NCBI GenBank assembly: GCA_029204225.1
Contig: CM055100.1
Coordinates: 11,817,352-11,881,351 of the forward strand
From: Diphasiastrum complanatum
Lineage: Eukaryota; Streptophyta; Lycopodiopsida; Lycopodiales; Lycopodiaceae
Direction of reading: 5' to 3'
DNA length: 64,000 nt
In this document: positions 49,613-63,709 of the stretch, piece by piece
Layout: each line of letters opens with the position of its first letter
How positions within the stretch are numbered: the stretch's first letter is position 1
Program-made: the position numbers and the translations under genes
Notes under the pieces: generated by a model
Told to the model about the DNA's origin: nothing
The model's database searches: none
Seen by the model: only the letters and a program-made list of their open reading frames with translations

Positions 49613-52502
49613 TTGTTAGAGACCTTCTATGGAAGTTTCATGATGACAGCAGCCAGCGAGACAATATAGCTCCTAACTAATGTACATCCATGGAGAAAAT
49701 AACACCCCTACCTCAAGGAGCTTCCGCTTTTGCTAACACATATCCCCCTCACCAATAGTCCATTATTGGTGTTTTTTTTTGCAACAGTTGCAAGCATCCT
49801 GGATTGCTATGATGTTGGTGGTGCCGACATATGCATGAACTGCTTCTGCAGTTATGTCTTTTGAATGATTTGAATCGGTTTGGTGAAGCCTGGACTGTAG
49901 CGGCAGAGATGGTGAGGTGAGCCTCTTTAGGTTTTCATCTGATCTTTTGATTCGATTTTGCGCTCTTACTTCAAAATTTATTCCTGATGCAAAATAACTT
50001 ATCGTTTTTGTGTAGATAGTTAGCACGTGATTTGCTACAACACTAGCTCTGAGTGTGGTCAAGAAGCTACTACAGATTCTAAAGGGATGCCATATGATGC
50101 TTTTAGGAGGAATAATTACCAACAGGTTCACTGGAAAGCTTTCTCACATGGTATCAGTGATATTAACTCAAAATCTCCAGAGATGGAGGTATCCCGCTTG
50201 AGAGCTTGCAAGGATCACTACGCTGCTTTTGGATTAGCTCGATACACCACAAAAGGTTCAGTAAACATTTTGTTATAACAGATTATTTTTAGTGTCTTAC
50301 AACTCTAAGGTCGTAGACTTTTTTGTTTATGAAGATAATCTTGGAGGTCTCTTTTATTTTGTGCAGGCTATGCTGGTCCACCCTAACAAAAATAGAGGAA
50401 GCTTTGAAACGCTTACAAAATGCTTATGAGGTTCTTTTTAACATTTGCACAGTACCTGTTAGGTTTCATTTCAGCTCATCTCCTGGTGTTCATATCTCAG
50501 GTTAAAGACGATATCATATGATGATGATCTGAAAAGAGAAGAGTTGGCAGTGATGATCCGTCAACATTTTGCAAAACACCAAGTATGGTTGCCTCCGTGT
50601 GGTGCATTAGCACGTTTTATAAAATCATCTTTTAATCTGAAAAAAGATTTCTTACGAAAGTTGAAATAGATTGGTTCTTATTGCAAAGCATGCATTCATA
50701 ACACTGTAAACAAGACAAGCATTGACTGTAAACTATAAGCTTTTTCTAATGCAGAGCCCAAACTCAATGTTATTGCCGATTCATAGGTAGTAATTTTCCA
50801 AAGTGGTCCATTTCTTGCACACGTAGTCTAGGACAATCTGTAGAATCTTCACACTTTAATGATAAAGTTAGCAGCACTCAACTACCTACTAATTTAGAAG
50901 AAAGTTCTGAGGATGATGCAAAATTTGTTATAGAAAACCGTAGGGCAAAAATGAGTCTCTTTTCAGGGGAAGTGCAGAGAACCACCAACATGCATTTGAT
51001 GGTGTTGTGCAGACAGCTGCACTAAGAGAGTCTGGTGGTGATGCATAAGTTCAATCAAAATTCAACATTGTGATCCAGACAAGAACCAGTTGGGAAGGCA
51101 CAAAAATGAGGGCAAACAATGGTCACTGAAATAATTCACATCACAATACCTCCCTCAAGTCCGTTTAACACGTTCACGAGTCACGAGTCACCATGCAGTG
51201 CCTCCATTGAGTCTCTTTATACATTCACAACTTTCTTAGTCTCAATTTTTAAAAATTTTGAAGACAAGAATCTGACATGCTCTTGACACAATGTTCTTGG
51301 GCTGGCCGCTCAAACGTTTTAGATTTGAGACAATAGTTGTATATTTTGGTTTCCATTTGATTCATCTCTATAATAGATTTATCACTATGGATTCAAAATC
51401 TTTTGTTTATTTCCATCGTAAACGAAGCCCTGTAGAACACAAGTGGTTGGCATTCTAAGAGCCTTGAAAGTTGAATGGATTCTGTAAAGGCGTGAGGAGA
51501 TCGAGGATCCATGGCGTATCTCCTACACTTCGGCATATTTTTTAATCAATATTTTTTGTGCTCTTATGTATTTTTATCAACGTATTTACATTTTGTTGTA
51601 AAAATGTGCATTTACTTGGATATGAAGTCATTTTTTCTGTTTCTTTCTTGACGAAAGTATTAGATGTATCATTTAAGATATTTCAAATTAGCCGAGGCAA
51701 GGCTTTATGCAAATTTTGAATATCGTTTGAGTAGATATGTGGTTTTCCAAGACTTAGATGGACAAAGGCTACACGAAAAACCTTTACAGAAAGAGCAAGT
51801 AGTTATATATTTTCAAAATCTTTAATAACGACATAAAAGTAATGTACTGTTTGTGAAGGTTGCAGCTTAAAGTGTTTGCAAAGCTTTTATTCTTCTAAAA
51901 AAACTTAATACCACTCATAATTATTTATCATCATGATCCTCACCAGAATCTAAATGCTCATTTGCCCTTCATAAATCATGAATATCCATTGAATGAGACA
52001 GATCATACCACTCATTTTTTTAGTTTAAAACAATTTGAGCAGAGTGAAATGCCTATGGGGTTGTGACTACTGACGAACATAACCATCTGCTCAGAAGGCC
52101 TCTACCCATTTTGACGGACACAATCGTCAGACCCTTTGTGTAAGGCGGCTGACTCTTTTGCGATGATAGGTGCCCCAGGTGTGGGGTGGAGGCAGTGTTC
52201 TAGAAACTGTTTTGAGGTTTTCTTGAAAAAAAAACTTATATTTTAAGAAGTGTTTTGGATCCTAATGATGAAGGTACTCATAGTTGCCAGTTTTCCTCTA
52301 CAAAACTTGAGAGTAATGCATAAAAAATCTAACAAAACAAATTTCATGTTAAATTTTTTGAGAAAGCTACCGATTTGATTTTTGGATTATTCAGACTTTC
52401 TCAAACACCGGGTGGAGGTACTCGAGAGGAGTCGGGACTGGGAGTAGTCCTAAACCTTGAATCTGAGACCAGGAAAATGGAGAATAACCTCGATGGGAAT
52501 GA
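49613..52502 (+). repeat. Left arm of a giant inverted repeat
   Basis: A 2.9 kb arm whose reverse complement is 52545-55426. It starts TTGTTAGAGACCTTCT and ends ACCTCGATGGGAATGA. Spot comparison along the length shows near identity with scattered single-base changes and small indels. It contains J-domain gene exons at about 50100-50550. The remainder (50551-52502) contains no open frame that I recognise. No terminal transposase or target-site duplication was found. Confidence 0.93.
50100..50547 (+). pseudogene. J-domain (DnaJ-like) gene fragment, left arm
   Basis: Three exon-like blocks are separated by intron-like sequence. Block 1 (about 50157-50257) encodes SPEMEVSRLRACKDHYAAFG then LARYTTK, the first J-domain helix region. 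Block 2 (from 50367, after a TTTTGTGCAG acceptor) encodes AMLVHPNKN, where the catalytic HPD of J proteins is HPN, and then, after a one-base frame change, EALKRLQNAYEVL. Block 3 (from 50502, after CAG) encodes LKTISYDDDLKREEL. The order and wording match plant J-domain proteins. The HPD change, the frame change and a missing exon between blocks 1 and 2 mark it as a non-functional captured fragment. Confidence 0.75.
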
Positions 52503-52544
52503 TTCAAGGTTTAGGACTACTCCCATCCAGGTTTAGGGTTATTC
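52503..52544. other. Spacer of the palindrome
   Basis: 42 bp between the arms. Its first half repeats TCAAGGTTTAGGACTACTCC, which also occurs in both arms near the centre. Confidence 0.88.
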
Positions 52545-55426
52545 TCATTCCCATCGAGGTTATTCTCCATTTTCCTGGTCTCAGATTCAAGGTTTAGGAC
52601 TACTCCCAGTCCCGACTCCTCTCGAGTACCTCCACCCGGTGTTTGAGAAAGTCTGAATAATCCAAAAATCAAATCGGTAGCTTTCTCAAAAAATTTAACA
52701 TGAAATTTGTTTTGTTAGATTTTTTATGCATTACTCTCAAGTTTTGTAGAGGAAAACTGGCAACTATGAGTACCTTCATCATTAGGATCCAAAACACTTC
52801 TTAAAATATAAGTTTTTTTTTCAAGAAAACCTCAAAACAGTTTCTAGAACACTGCCTCCACCCCACACCTGGGGCACATATCATCGCAAAAGAGTCAGCC
52901 GCCTTACACAAAGGGTCTGACGATTGTGTCCGTCAACATGGGTAGAGGCCTTCTGAGCAGATGGTTATGTTCGTCAGTAGTCACAACCCCATAGGCATTT
53001 CACTCTGCTCAAATTGTTTTAAACTAAAAAAATGAGTGGTATGATCTGTCTCATTCAATGGATATTCATGATCTAAAAAAACTTAATACCACTCATAATT
53101 ATTTATCATCATGATCCTCACCAGAATCTAAATGTTCATTTGCCAGAATAAAAGCTTTGCAAACACTTTAAGCTGCAACCTTCACAAACAGTACAATACT
53201 TTTATGTCGTTATTAAAGATTTTGAAAATATATAACTACTTGCTCTTTCTGTAAAGGTTTTTCGTGTAGCCTTTGTCCATCTAAGTCTTGGAAAACCACA
53301 TATCTACTCAAACGATATTCAAAATTTGCATAAAGCCTTGCCTCGGCTAATTTGAAACATCTTAAATGATACATCTAATACTTTCGTCAAGAAAGAAACA
53401 GAAAAAATGACTTCATATCCAAGTAAATGCACATTTTTACAACAAAATGTAAATACGTTGATAAAAATACATAAGAGCACAAAAAATATTGATTAAAAAA
53501 TATGCCGAAGTGTAGGAGATACGCCATGGATCCTCGATCTCCTCACGCCTTTACAGAATCCATTCAACTTTCAAGGCTCTTAGAATGCCAACCACTTGTG
53601 TTCTACAGGGCTTCGTTTACGATGGAAATAAACAAAAGATTTTGAATCCATAGTGATAAATCTATTACAGAGATGAATCAAATGGAAACCAAAATATACA
53701 ACTATTGTCTCAAATCTAAAACGTTTGAGCGGCCAGCCCAAGAACATTGTGTCAAGAGCATGTCAGATTCTTGTCTTCAAAATTTTTAAAAATTGAGACT
53801 AAGAAAGTTGTGAATGTATAAAGAGACTCAATGGAGGCACTGCATGGTGACTCGTGACTCGTGAACGTGTTAAACGGACTTGAGGGAGGTATTGTGATGT
53901 GAATTATTTCAGTGACCATTGTTTGCCCTCATTTTTGTGCCTTCCCAACTGGTTCTTGTCTGGATCACAATGTTGAATTTTGATTGAACTTATGCATCAC
54001 CACCAGACTCTCTTAGTGCAGCTGTCTGCACAACACCATCAAATGCATGTTGGTGGTTCTCTGCACTTCCCTTGAAAAGAGACTCATTTTTGCCCTACGG
54101 TTTTCTATAACAAATTTTGCATCATCCTCAGAACTTTCTTCTAAATTAGTAGGTAGTTGAGTGCTGCTAACTTTATCATTAAAGTGTGAAGATTCTACAG
54201 ATTGTCCTAGACTACGTGTGCAAGAAATGGACCACTTTGGAAAATTACTACCTATGAATCGGCAATAACATTGAGTTTGGGCTCTGCATTAGAAAAAGCT
54301 TATAGTTTACAGTCAATGCTTGTCTTGTTTACAGTGTTATGAATGCATGATTTGCAATAAGAACCAATCTATTTCAACTTTCGTAAGAAATCTTTTTTCA
54401 GATTAAAAGATGATTTTATAAAACGTGCTAATGCACCACACGGAGGCAACCATACTTGGTGTTTTGCAAAATGTTGACGGATCATCACTGCCAACTCTTC
54501 TCTTTTCAGATCATCATCATAGGATATCGTCTTTAACCTGAGATATGAACACCAGGAGATGAGCTGAAATGAAACCTAACAGGTACTGTGCAAATGTTAA
54601 AAAGAACCTCATAAGCATTTTGTAAGCGTTTCAAAGCTTCCTCTATTTTTGTTAGGGTGGACTAGCATAGCCTGCACAAAATAAAAGAGACCTCCAAGAT
54701 TATCTTCATAAACAAAAAAGTCTACGACCTTAGAGTTGTAAGACACTAAAAATAATCTGTTATAAAAAAATGTTTACTGAACCTTTTGTGGTTGTATCGA
54801 GCTAATCCAAAAGCAGCGTAGTGATCCTTGCAAGCTCTCAAGCGGGATACCTCCATCTCTGGAGATTTTGAGTTAATATCACTGACACCATGTGAGAAAG
54901 CTTTCCAGTGAACCTGTTGGTAATTATTCCTCCTAAAAGCATCATATGGCATCCCTTTAGAATCTGTAGTAGCTTCTTGACCACACTCAGAGCTAGTGTT
55001 GTAGCAAATCACGTGCTAACTATCTACACAAAAACGATAAGTTATTTATGCATCAGGAATAAATTTTGAAGTAAGAGCGCAAAATCGAATCAAAAGATCA
55101 GATGAAAACCTAAAGAGGCTCACCTCACTATTTCTGCCGCTACAGTCCAGGCTTCACCAAACCGATTCAAATCATTCAAAAGACATAACTGCAGAAGCAG
55201 TTCATGCATATGTCGGCACCACCAACATCATAGCAATCCAGGATGCTTGCAACTGTTGCAAAAAAATACACCAATAATGGACTATTGGTGAGGGGGATAG
55301 TGTTAGCAAAAGCGGAAGCCCCTTGAGGTAGGGGTGTTATTTTCTCCATGGATGTACATTAGTTAGGAGCTATATTGTCTCGCTAGCTGCTGTCATCATG
55401 AAACTTCCACAGAAGGTCTCTAACAA
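52545..55426 (-). repeat. Right arm of the giant inverted repeat
   Basis: Reverse complement of 49613-52502, ending GGTCTCTAACAA near 55426. It carries a segment of about 75 bp (53071-53145) in the same orientation as in the left arm, so inverted relative to the rest of this arm. Other differences are scattered substitutions and single-base indels. Confidence 0.93.
54500..54947 (-). pseudogene. J-domain gene fragment, right arm
   Basis: Mirror copy of the left-arm fragment, with the same HPN and the same broken block 2. It has small differences, such as GTGTCAG for GTATCAG ahead of block 1 and a CC for CA change in block 3 that leaves SYDDDLK unchanged. Confidence 0.72.
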
Positions 55427-55924
55427 CGCACAAGCATAGGGGTGGCTGACTGATTGACTGGCCATAATTCAGTCTGTACATTTGTTGACAGATCCTCTGC
55501 TTGGGAGGATCTGTTTATTGGATTCTTTCTCTTATGTCTTGTTCACATAACCATTTCTACTTGTTACCAGGCTCATTGGGCATTTATAGATATTTTCTTG
55601 ATATTACAATCCCCAAACCAGGCAGAATGGACGGATGATCGTTGTAGTATTGTCCTGCCTGTCAGAGGACACTCAAGTCGTTATCTTTTGAAAGCACACA
55701 CTCAAACAGAGATGCAAGCCATGAACATTCATTTACAGATCAACATGCAGCCCAAATGACCGTTCAACAGTTTCTTCAGCTACCTACTTTAAAAATGAGT
55801 TACAATCAAATCCTAAACATTCCACACTAAAGCTACACCTGCATTAATCCAAAAAACTTAAACAAGAAACTAATCTACAGCATTTTAGAAGTCCAAGAAT
55901 CAAGAAACCAACCAGTCTTTTGAT
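55427..55924 (+). other. No recognised gene
   Basis: A 101-codon frame (55454-55759) starting MTGHNSVCTFVDRSSAWEDL shows no family resemblance that I can name. Confidence 0.3.
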
Positions 55925-56560
55925 TAATTCAAAATCAAAACACTCCTGAAGGGCAAAGGCATCTGGTCGGTGACCGAGCTCTCAAAGGTGCAGCCTCCAG
56001 AGGGAGACCCGAGGAGAGCTGAATGGATCAGAAAGAATGAGCGCGCAATGACGATCATCATTTTGTCCATAAATGAAGATCTACTCATGCAAATTGAAGA
56101 CTGCGAAAGCAGCCATGCAGTGTGGGAAAGATTAAAGCAGAAGTATGAAGTGAGGACTGCAGCTTCAGTCATGCACCTTCACAATCAGCTACAATCCATA
56201 TGGTGGGATGGCAACCAGTTAGATCAGCACGTTGAGAAGATCAGGACAATCTTCGTGCAACTCGCTACATCAGGATAGGAGCACCAGGTCCCAGCACCAC
56301 AGCAGCTGATGTATTTCATGAAATCTCTGCCGACGTCCTATCAGCCGCTGAGAATGCTCATACTGAGTCTACCAGATATGACATTCGACAAAGCAGTCAG
56401 TCTTGTCGCTGATGAGAGACTGATGAGAGACGAAGGAGAGGGAAGCAGTGATCAAGAGAAGGCTCTCTTCACGAAAGGAAAGAAGAAGAACAAAAACAAG
56501 CCAATATTCGAGAAGACGAAGTCCTCAAATCAACAATCTTCTTTCGCGATAAAAAATAAT
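55925..56560 (+). pseudogene. Copia gag fragment
   Basis: Reads RRAEWIRKNERAMTIIILSI, DCESSHAVWERLKQKYE, LHNQLQSIWWDGNQ, a stop near 56276, then MYFMKSLPTSYQPLRMLILS and a lysine-rich end. This is UBN2-type gag up to the region before the zinc knuckle. Different family from the gag at 12495 and 24734. It is cut off by the LTR remnant that follows. Confidence 0.8.
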
Positions 56561-56564
56561 GATC

Positions 56565-57059
56565 AAACATGTAAATCCGATCCCACATGTGTGTTGTACA
56601 ACCTCAAGTACGGCCTGCTATTAGAGAATGAATGTAATCAAGTTTAGTTTACTATGGAATCATAAAATCACAAGACATAGGTAGGGAAAACTCGAAATCG
56701 CCAATTTCATCTCAAATCTCTATCTTGCATGTATGGAATGATAGCTTCAAAGTACAATGAGGCTCTCCTCCTTGGATGTTAGGTGAAAATGCATCATGTT
56801 TCAAGGAGCCTAATTGACATTTTTGCCCTAATATGTGTCAACCTTACCTTACCCTAGAGTTATGCCAATTTGGTGATTAGGTTACTCATCTACCTCCATG
56901 ATCTGAGGAGTTTGCTCTTATTTTCTAGGAAACTTGACCAAACAACCTAACTAACTCCTATGATTACGTCCTAACTATCGTAGGCTTATTCTCACACGTG
57001 TGAACGTGCTCACATACATGTGGATTTAAAAAATGAACAATAAACTATGTGTTTATCAA
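56565..57059 (-). mobile_element. Copia LTR remnant
   Basis: Non-coding, similar by eye to 13170-13825: shared ATAAACTATGTG end, CACACGTGTG and AACTTGACCAAAC with TCCTATGATTA. Orientation opposite to the gag at its left, so it is an independent insertion or a rearranged piece. Confidence 0.55.
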
Positions 57060-59105
<2,046 letters not shown>

Positions 59106-60704
59106 TTGGCGCCGTTCGCAATAAGTAGTTGGTTTTACGAAAGCGCTACAATATCCACGCTTTTCCAATTGCCTCACCATGGCCATCAAATCATCAATAA
59201 AGTGGCAGCTTGTACCAATGAAGGGCTCTCAAGTCACATCAAAGGCAAAATCTATGTGCAAACTAACGCAAACGACAAGTGTTCCTACCAATGCCAACAA
59301 CGATGCTTCATTGGCAAAATGTACATTGAGCAGTGGTAATCGTGTCTCAAGACCATACTACCGTTGTTGTACATCATCCATTTGATCATTTGCGAAGGCC
59401 GCAATAAGCACAAGTCATCATTGAGTGCAATCCCGTAGGCCTACGTAAACTGAAGGACTTTCAAGTCAATCAGAGATTGAAGTTATGAGCGCACAACCTC
59501 AATGACAAAGCTATTTTCAAAGGTGAGCAATGATGATTCCATGGAGAATTGTACAAAGAGCATTGGCTATATTATGGAGAGATATGGAGAACCACACAAT
59601 ACTTATCTCATTCCTTTTTTCCATCCATTCATTCCCTCATATTTCACCATATGGTCAATCTTGAAACTCATCTCACTTCTCCCATCCTTGTTTCAAGACC
59701 TCATTTCCACCCGATGGATCGATCTTGCTTTGGGTTATGAATTGAAACACTTTGTAAAGTAAACAACTCTACGATATCTGCAGCAGACCACTGATGCTAT
59801 TTAAAAGCTCCAAGGGAATAAAGCAAGAAAGATAGAGGCTCTCACCAATAAAATGCCAATCGTGTCATCGCAAAAGAGATTAGCTTCTTGATAACTCCAA
59901 AGCACATGACTATGTGTATGAAAAAAAAAAAAACGTCATACAAGCCTCTAGATACAATTGCTACAATTCAAAGAGCTCTCAAACTGTGCAAAGAGCTCAA
60001 AGAAGTTGCAGTGGCACAACAACGTCAAAAGAGGAGATCTCTGTCAACAAAGTATTTCTGGAGACAATAGTTTATCAACTATAGTACCTTTGTGTTCGTG
60101 AAGCAAACAAATCTACGCCATCTACAACATACCATTGATATAGTTTGGCGTTTGAAGCAACGGACTCAAGGATGTTAGAGGTTTCCAACAACGATTATGA
60201 GCCATGTCTTAAGTCCAAAAAAATAAAAAAAATTTCAAACAACTACAAGAAATGTCAAATGGAAAACTTCTGCTGACAAAAGTGCTTTCAAAAGACAATA
60301 ATGAGCAAAGGAACTTTGATCCATCTAGCCCCTTCCATCTATCCACCTTCACCACTTCCAAGATTACAACACCCACTCCATCTTCATCTCACTGCCGTTC
60401 AGTAACCCCTTGTGTGGCATTCACATCATGTCTCAAGAAATACTAAGCTCGTGTACATCATCCGTTGAATAATTTGCGTGAGCAATTGGAAGCAAATCAT
60501 CAACGAGCCAACTCCAACCTGATTCAATCCAAATCTTCTGGAGATGCTCGTACTTCTTCAAAGCTTCATCTCCTACAAAGCAACACTTTACAAAAAGTTC
60601 CACATCTACAACTACACCGACTTGGACTCCTCCAACACCATAAGGAGCGGGGTCTTAATATTGCACTTGGCGTGGGACCGCCAAGTTCTTAACAGAGGGG
60701 TTAA
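59106..60704 (+). mobile_element. Internal region of a LARD/TRIM-like element
   Basis: 1.6 kb between primer-binding site and polypurine tract (AACAGAGGGG, about 60691-60700). It holds no gag, protease, RT or integrase motif. Short open frames of 60-86 codons occur but none is recognisable. The size and lack of coding fit a non-autonomous gypsy derivative mobilised in trans. Confidence 0.75.
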
Positions 60705-61441
60705 TGTAGACTGATATTCCAAGGAATATAGGTTGATATTCCAAGGAATATTCTAGCCATCCTGCGGAACATCTTAAAAAATACAACTGCCCATCAAGTT
60801 TAGGCTTTTACTTTATCTGTAATGGCTTAAGTTTAGTTCTAAGTTTAAATTGTCATGGGCACTGCACATAGATATGTGATTTCAAGTTATGTAAAAGTTA
60901 GTCACAAAGACCTATTGGGGGTTTGTCCCATGGCACCAGTGTGATTCAAAGTTAAGTTAGTCTATGTGGCTAACTTGTCCCACAGTGCATTTCTGTAAGT
61001 GACCACCACTCCAAGTATAAATAGGAGTGGAAGAGTCCATTTTCAAGAAGAATCACATTTGCAATACATGCCTATCTTTCTTTCTGAGTGTTCTCCCTTG
61101 TGTGATTTCATGTACTGTGTTACTTCACAATGTATTATATATTATTCATCTGGCAACAAGTTAATTTAATCTAGGCCCTCCATTCTCTAGTAGGGTAAGC
61201 CTTAGAGGAGGAGATTTTAGGTTCAGCCGTCATTGAATTAGGTTAGGCCGTCTTTTGAGTCAGTTCCTAAGTAGAGAAACGAGAGCGGATCTTACCCTCA
61301 GAATACTCATCCTATGCTTGTACTGTCTTTCTTCCACCCATATCCAAGCTAGTTGGAGAAGCCATAGCGTAGACTAGTTGGGAAACTGCCATAGTCATGC
61401 TAGTTGGAGCCATAGCCGGTGTGGATGTTGAAGAGCTAACA
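60705..61441 (+). mobile_element. LTR copy B
   Basis: Starts TGTAGACTGATATTCC, ends GAAGAGCTAACA. Near its start a 22 bp piece (GATATTCCAAGGAATAT) is duplicated relative to copy A. Confidence 0.88.
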
Positions 61442-61905
61442 TTCCAAGGAATATAATATTCTAGCCATCCTGTGGAACATCTTTAAAAATACAAGCAGGA
61501 TAGAATTTAAACGCAAAACTTGCCCATCAAGTTTAGGCTTTTACTTTATCCGTAATGGCTTAAGTTATTCAGTCCTAAGTTTAAATTGTCATGGGCAATG
61601 CACATAGATATGTGATTTCAAGCTATGTAAAAGTTAGTCGCAAAGGCCTATTAGGGGTTTGTCCCATGGCACCAGTGTGATTCAAAATTAAGTTAGTCTA
61701 TGTGGCTTACTTGTCCCACAATGCATTTTTGTAAGGGACCACCACTCCAATTATAAATAGGAGTGGAAGAGTCCATTTTCAAGAAGAACCTCATTTGCAA
61801 TACATGCCTATCTTTCTCTATGAGTGTTCTCCCTTGTGTGGTTTCATGTTTAGTGTTACTTCACATTGTATTGTATATTATTCATCTGGCAACAATTAAG
61901 TTAAT
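61442..61905 (+). mobile_element. LTR copy C, truncated, directly abutting copy B
   Basis: Starts ATTCCAAGGAATATAATATT right at the end of copy B and matches it up to AATCTAGGCC, where it stops. The last 270 bp of the LTR are missing. Confidence 0.85.
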
Positions 61906-62060
61906 CTAGGCCAGTATTTCCACAATGAGTGAAACATGGAAAGCAAAAATCAACAAACTAATTCTGAGCATTCACCATTACAACTCCAGCTTGTCATTTT
62001 GGTTAACTCAAATAAGATCTACTCACTTATCGTGCTTCTTACGAGTTCACTGTTCACAAA

Positions 62061-62315
62061 CTACAAATCTATAATAAAGTCTTCTCTAGGAGTGCGATGT
62101 GAATAATCTCGCTCTTTATCTTGAGCTGCACGAGAAGCAGCGGCACCTTGGGTAGTTGAAGCACGGCGAAGGAGGTCTGACAACGAAGGATCATCATCAA
62201 CAACATCCCCAAGCGTGCGCATCCCCTCGCGACATTCCATATCCATTCCATAAGAGGCCCAACCTACTTGTATTGGAATGAAGAGAAAGTGTCTACAATT
62301 ATTCGAAACTACCAC
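62061..62315 (-). pseudogene. Third restriction-like endonuclease fragment, divergent
   Basis: The minus strand encodes GMRTLGDVVDDDPSLSDLLR and SRAAQDKERDYSHRTP. These align position by position with GLRTLADVVVADPTRGDLLP and VAAQEKVKNYSDWHP of the element at 39455. Only the nuclease core is present. Many residues differ, so this is an older or different subfamily. Confidence 0.65.
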
Positions 62316-62639
62316 TATATATAGTGGATTTTAGGGCTTTGGCCTCAAATCCTATTGGCCAACTTCTACCCTAAGTATTTTAAAATTCAAAAAGTTGAGA
62401 GAACCCATCCAAAATTTGGAGGGAACCAATCTAAATTTCAATTTTGGTGGAAACTCTTTTTATTCACTAACTTGACTATTAGGGCCCTGCGACATTAATA
62501 GTCCTGCAAAAAAGCTTAAAGTCCTTTTAGTAACTTCTAACTAATGAATTAACTATGTGATCATCGCGTTGGACGTACACATGCAGGGTGCCAAATCCCT
62601 CTCACTTATTAACTATGGTTAGGGTTGCCTCAATATCCG

Positions 62640-63550
62640 AAAACCCTCCAGCCGACCAACTGTATCGAAGAGGGGCGGATAATGTCATTCGACATTGTAT
62701 CCTGTCCCATGAAACAAGTCCAATCATGTCCCTCTCGCATGAAGCAATGGGAGGTGGACACTTTGCAGCAGATGTAACAGTACAAAAGATCCTACAATCC
62801 GACTGTTGGTGGATGCTAGGTCCATCGCGAAGTTCCTTTATGAGAATATAATTGTGTGCTTCGGATGCCCAGTGCAGATGGTCAGTGATCGAGGAACTCA
62901 CTTTGTCAACGAGACCATCAAGGTCTTATTAGAAGAGTTCTTTGTGATCCATCATTTCAACAAGCCTTATTACCCAAGAGGCAATGGCCAAGCTGAATCT
63001 TTTAATAAGATTATGTGCGACATTTTGACAAAGACCGTGGAAGCAAGCAGATCAGATTGGGAGCACAAGCTACATGCTGGTCCGTGGGCTTTCAAAACTG
63101 CATACAAAGACAACATCAAACAAATGGCATTCCAATTGGTGTATGACCAAGATGTAGTCATGCCGGTGGAATTTCTCATTCCCCCTCAATGCAACGATTG
63201 GATGATACAAGATCATTCCACCTTCGTCATGAAGTGCTACACAAGTTGTGCGAAACACGCTTGTTAGCGGTCCATGCTCTTGTTGCAGAAAAAACACGTC
63301 GCAAGGCTTGGAATGATCGTCGTCTTCACAAGAAAGATCTCAAAAAAGGAGATTTGGTCCTCATGTACATGACAAAGGCGATAATAGAAAAAGCTAAAGC
63401 TCACTGATGAAGGCCCTTATCGCATCACCAACATCCTATCGCAAGGGACGGTGACTTTAGAGACAATGGATGGGACACCGTTTGCTACGCCCATCAATGG
63501 TAGCCGGTTACGCAAGTATGGGTCACCACCAGCCTTCCCAAACACTTCTT
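62640..63550 (+). pseudogene. Ty3/gypsy integrase (Tat/Athila-like), frameshifted
   Basis: The zinc-binding region reads SHEAMGGGHFAADVTVQKIL near 62730. A deletion then joins it to the core, with VSDRGTHFVNETIKVLLEEF, YYPRGNGQAESFNKIMCDIL and AFKTAYKDNIKQMAFQLVYD (62806-63267). The C-terminal part, in another frame, reads KTRRKAWNDRRLHKKDLKKG and DEGPYRITNILSQGTVTLE (63290-63540). The first catalytic Asp lies in the deleted part. Wording fits the Tat/Athila group. Confidence 0.82.
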
Positions 63551-63709
63551 GAAGGGTTTAGGATAGGCTCATCATTGTATAAAGCCTCAGGTTTTATGTA
63601 AGCGATCTTTATCCATGCTTTTCTTGATGCACTCCATCAACAATAAACGTGTCAACAACCAAGCACATGCATGTATCGTGGGACTGTCACCTATTTAGGT
63701 AGAGAATAC

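Noticed and set aside
48767-49680. Phe/Lys/Ser-rich repetitive open frames
   Set aside because: By-product of the 18 bp minisatellite; present in several frames and both directions with no start context or domain.
52530-52545. Telomere-like repeat at the palindrome centre
   Set aside because: Only a single GGTTTAGGGTT unit; no tandem TTTAGGG array.
49613-55426. Assembly or fold-back read artefact
   Set aside because: The arms differ by scattered substitutions, indels and a 75 bp inverted segment, which an artefactual copy of one strand would not show. It cannot be fully excluded without reads.
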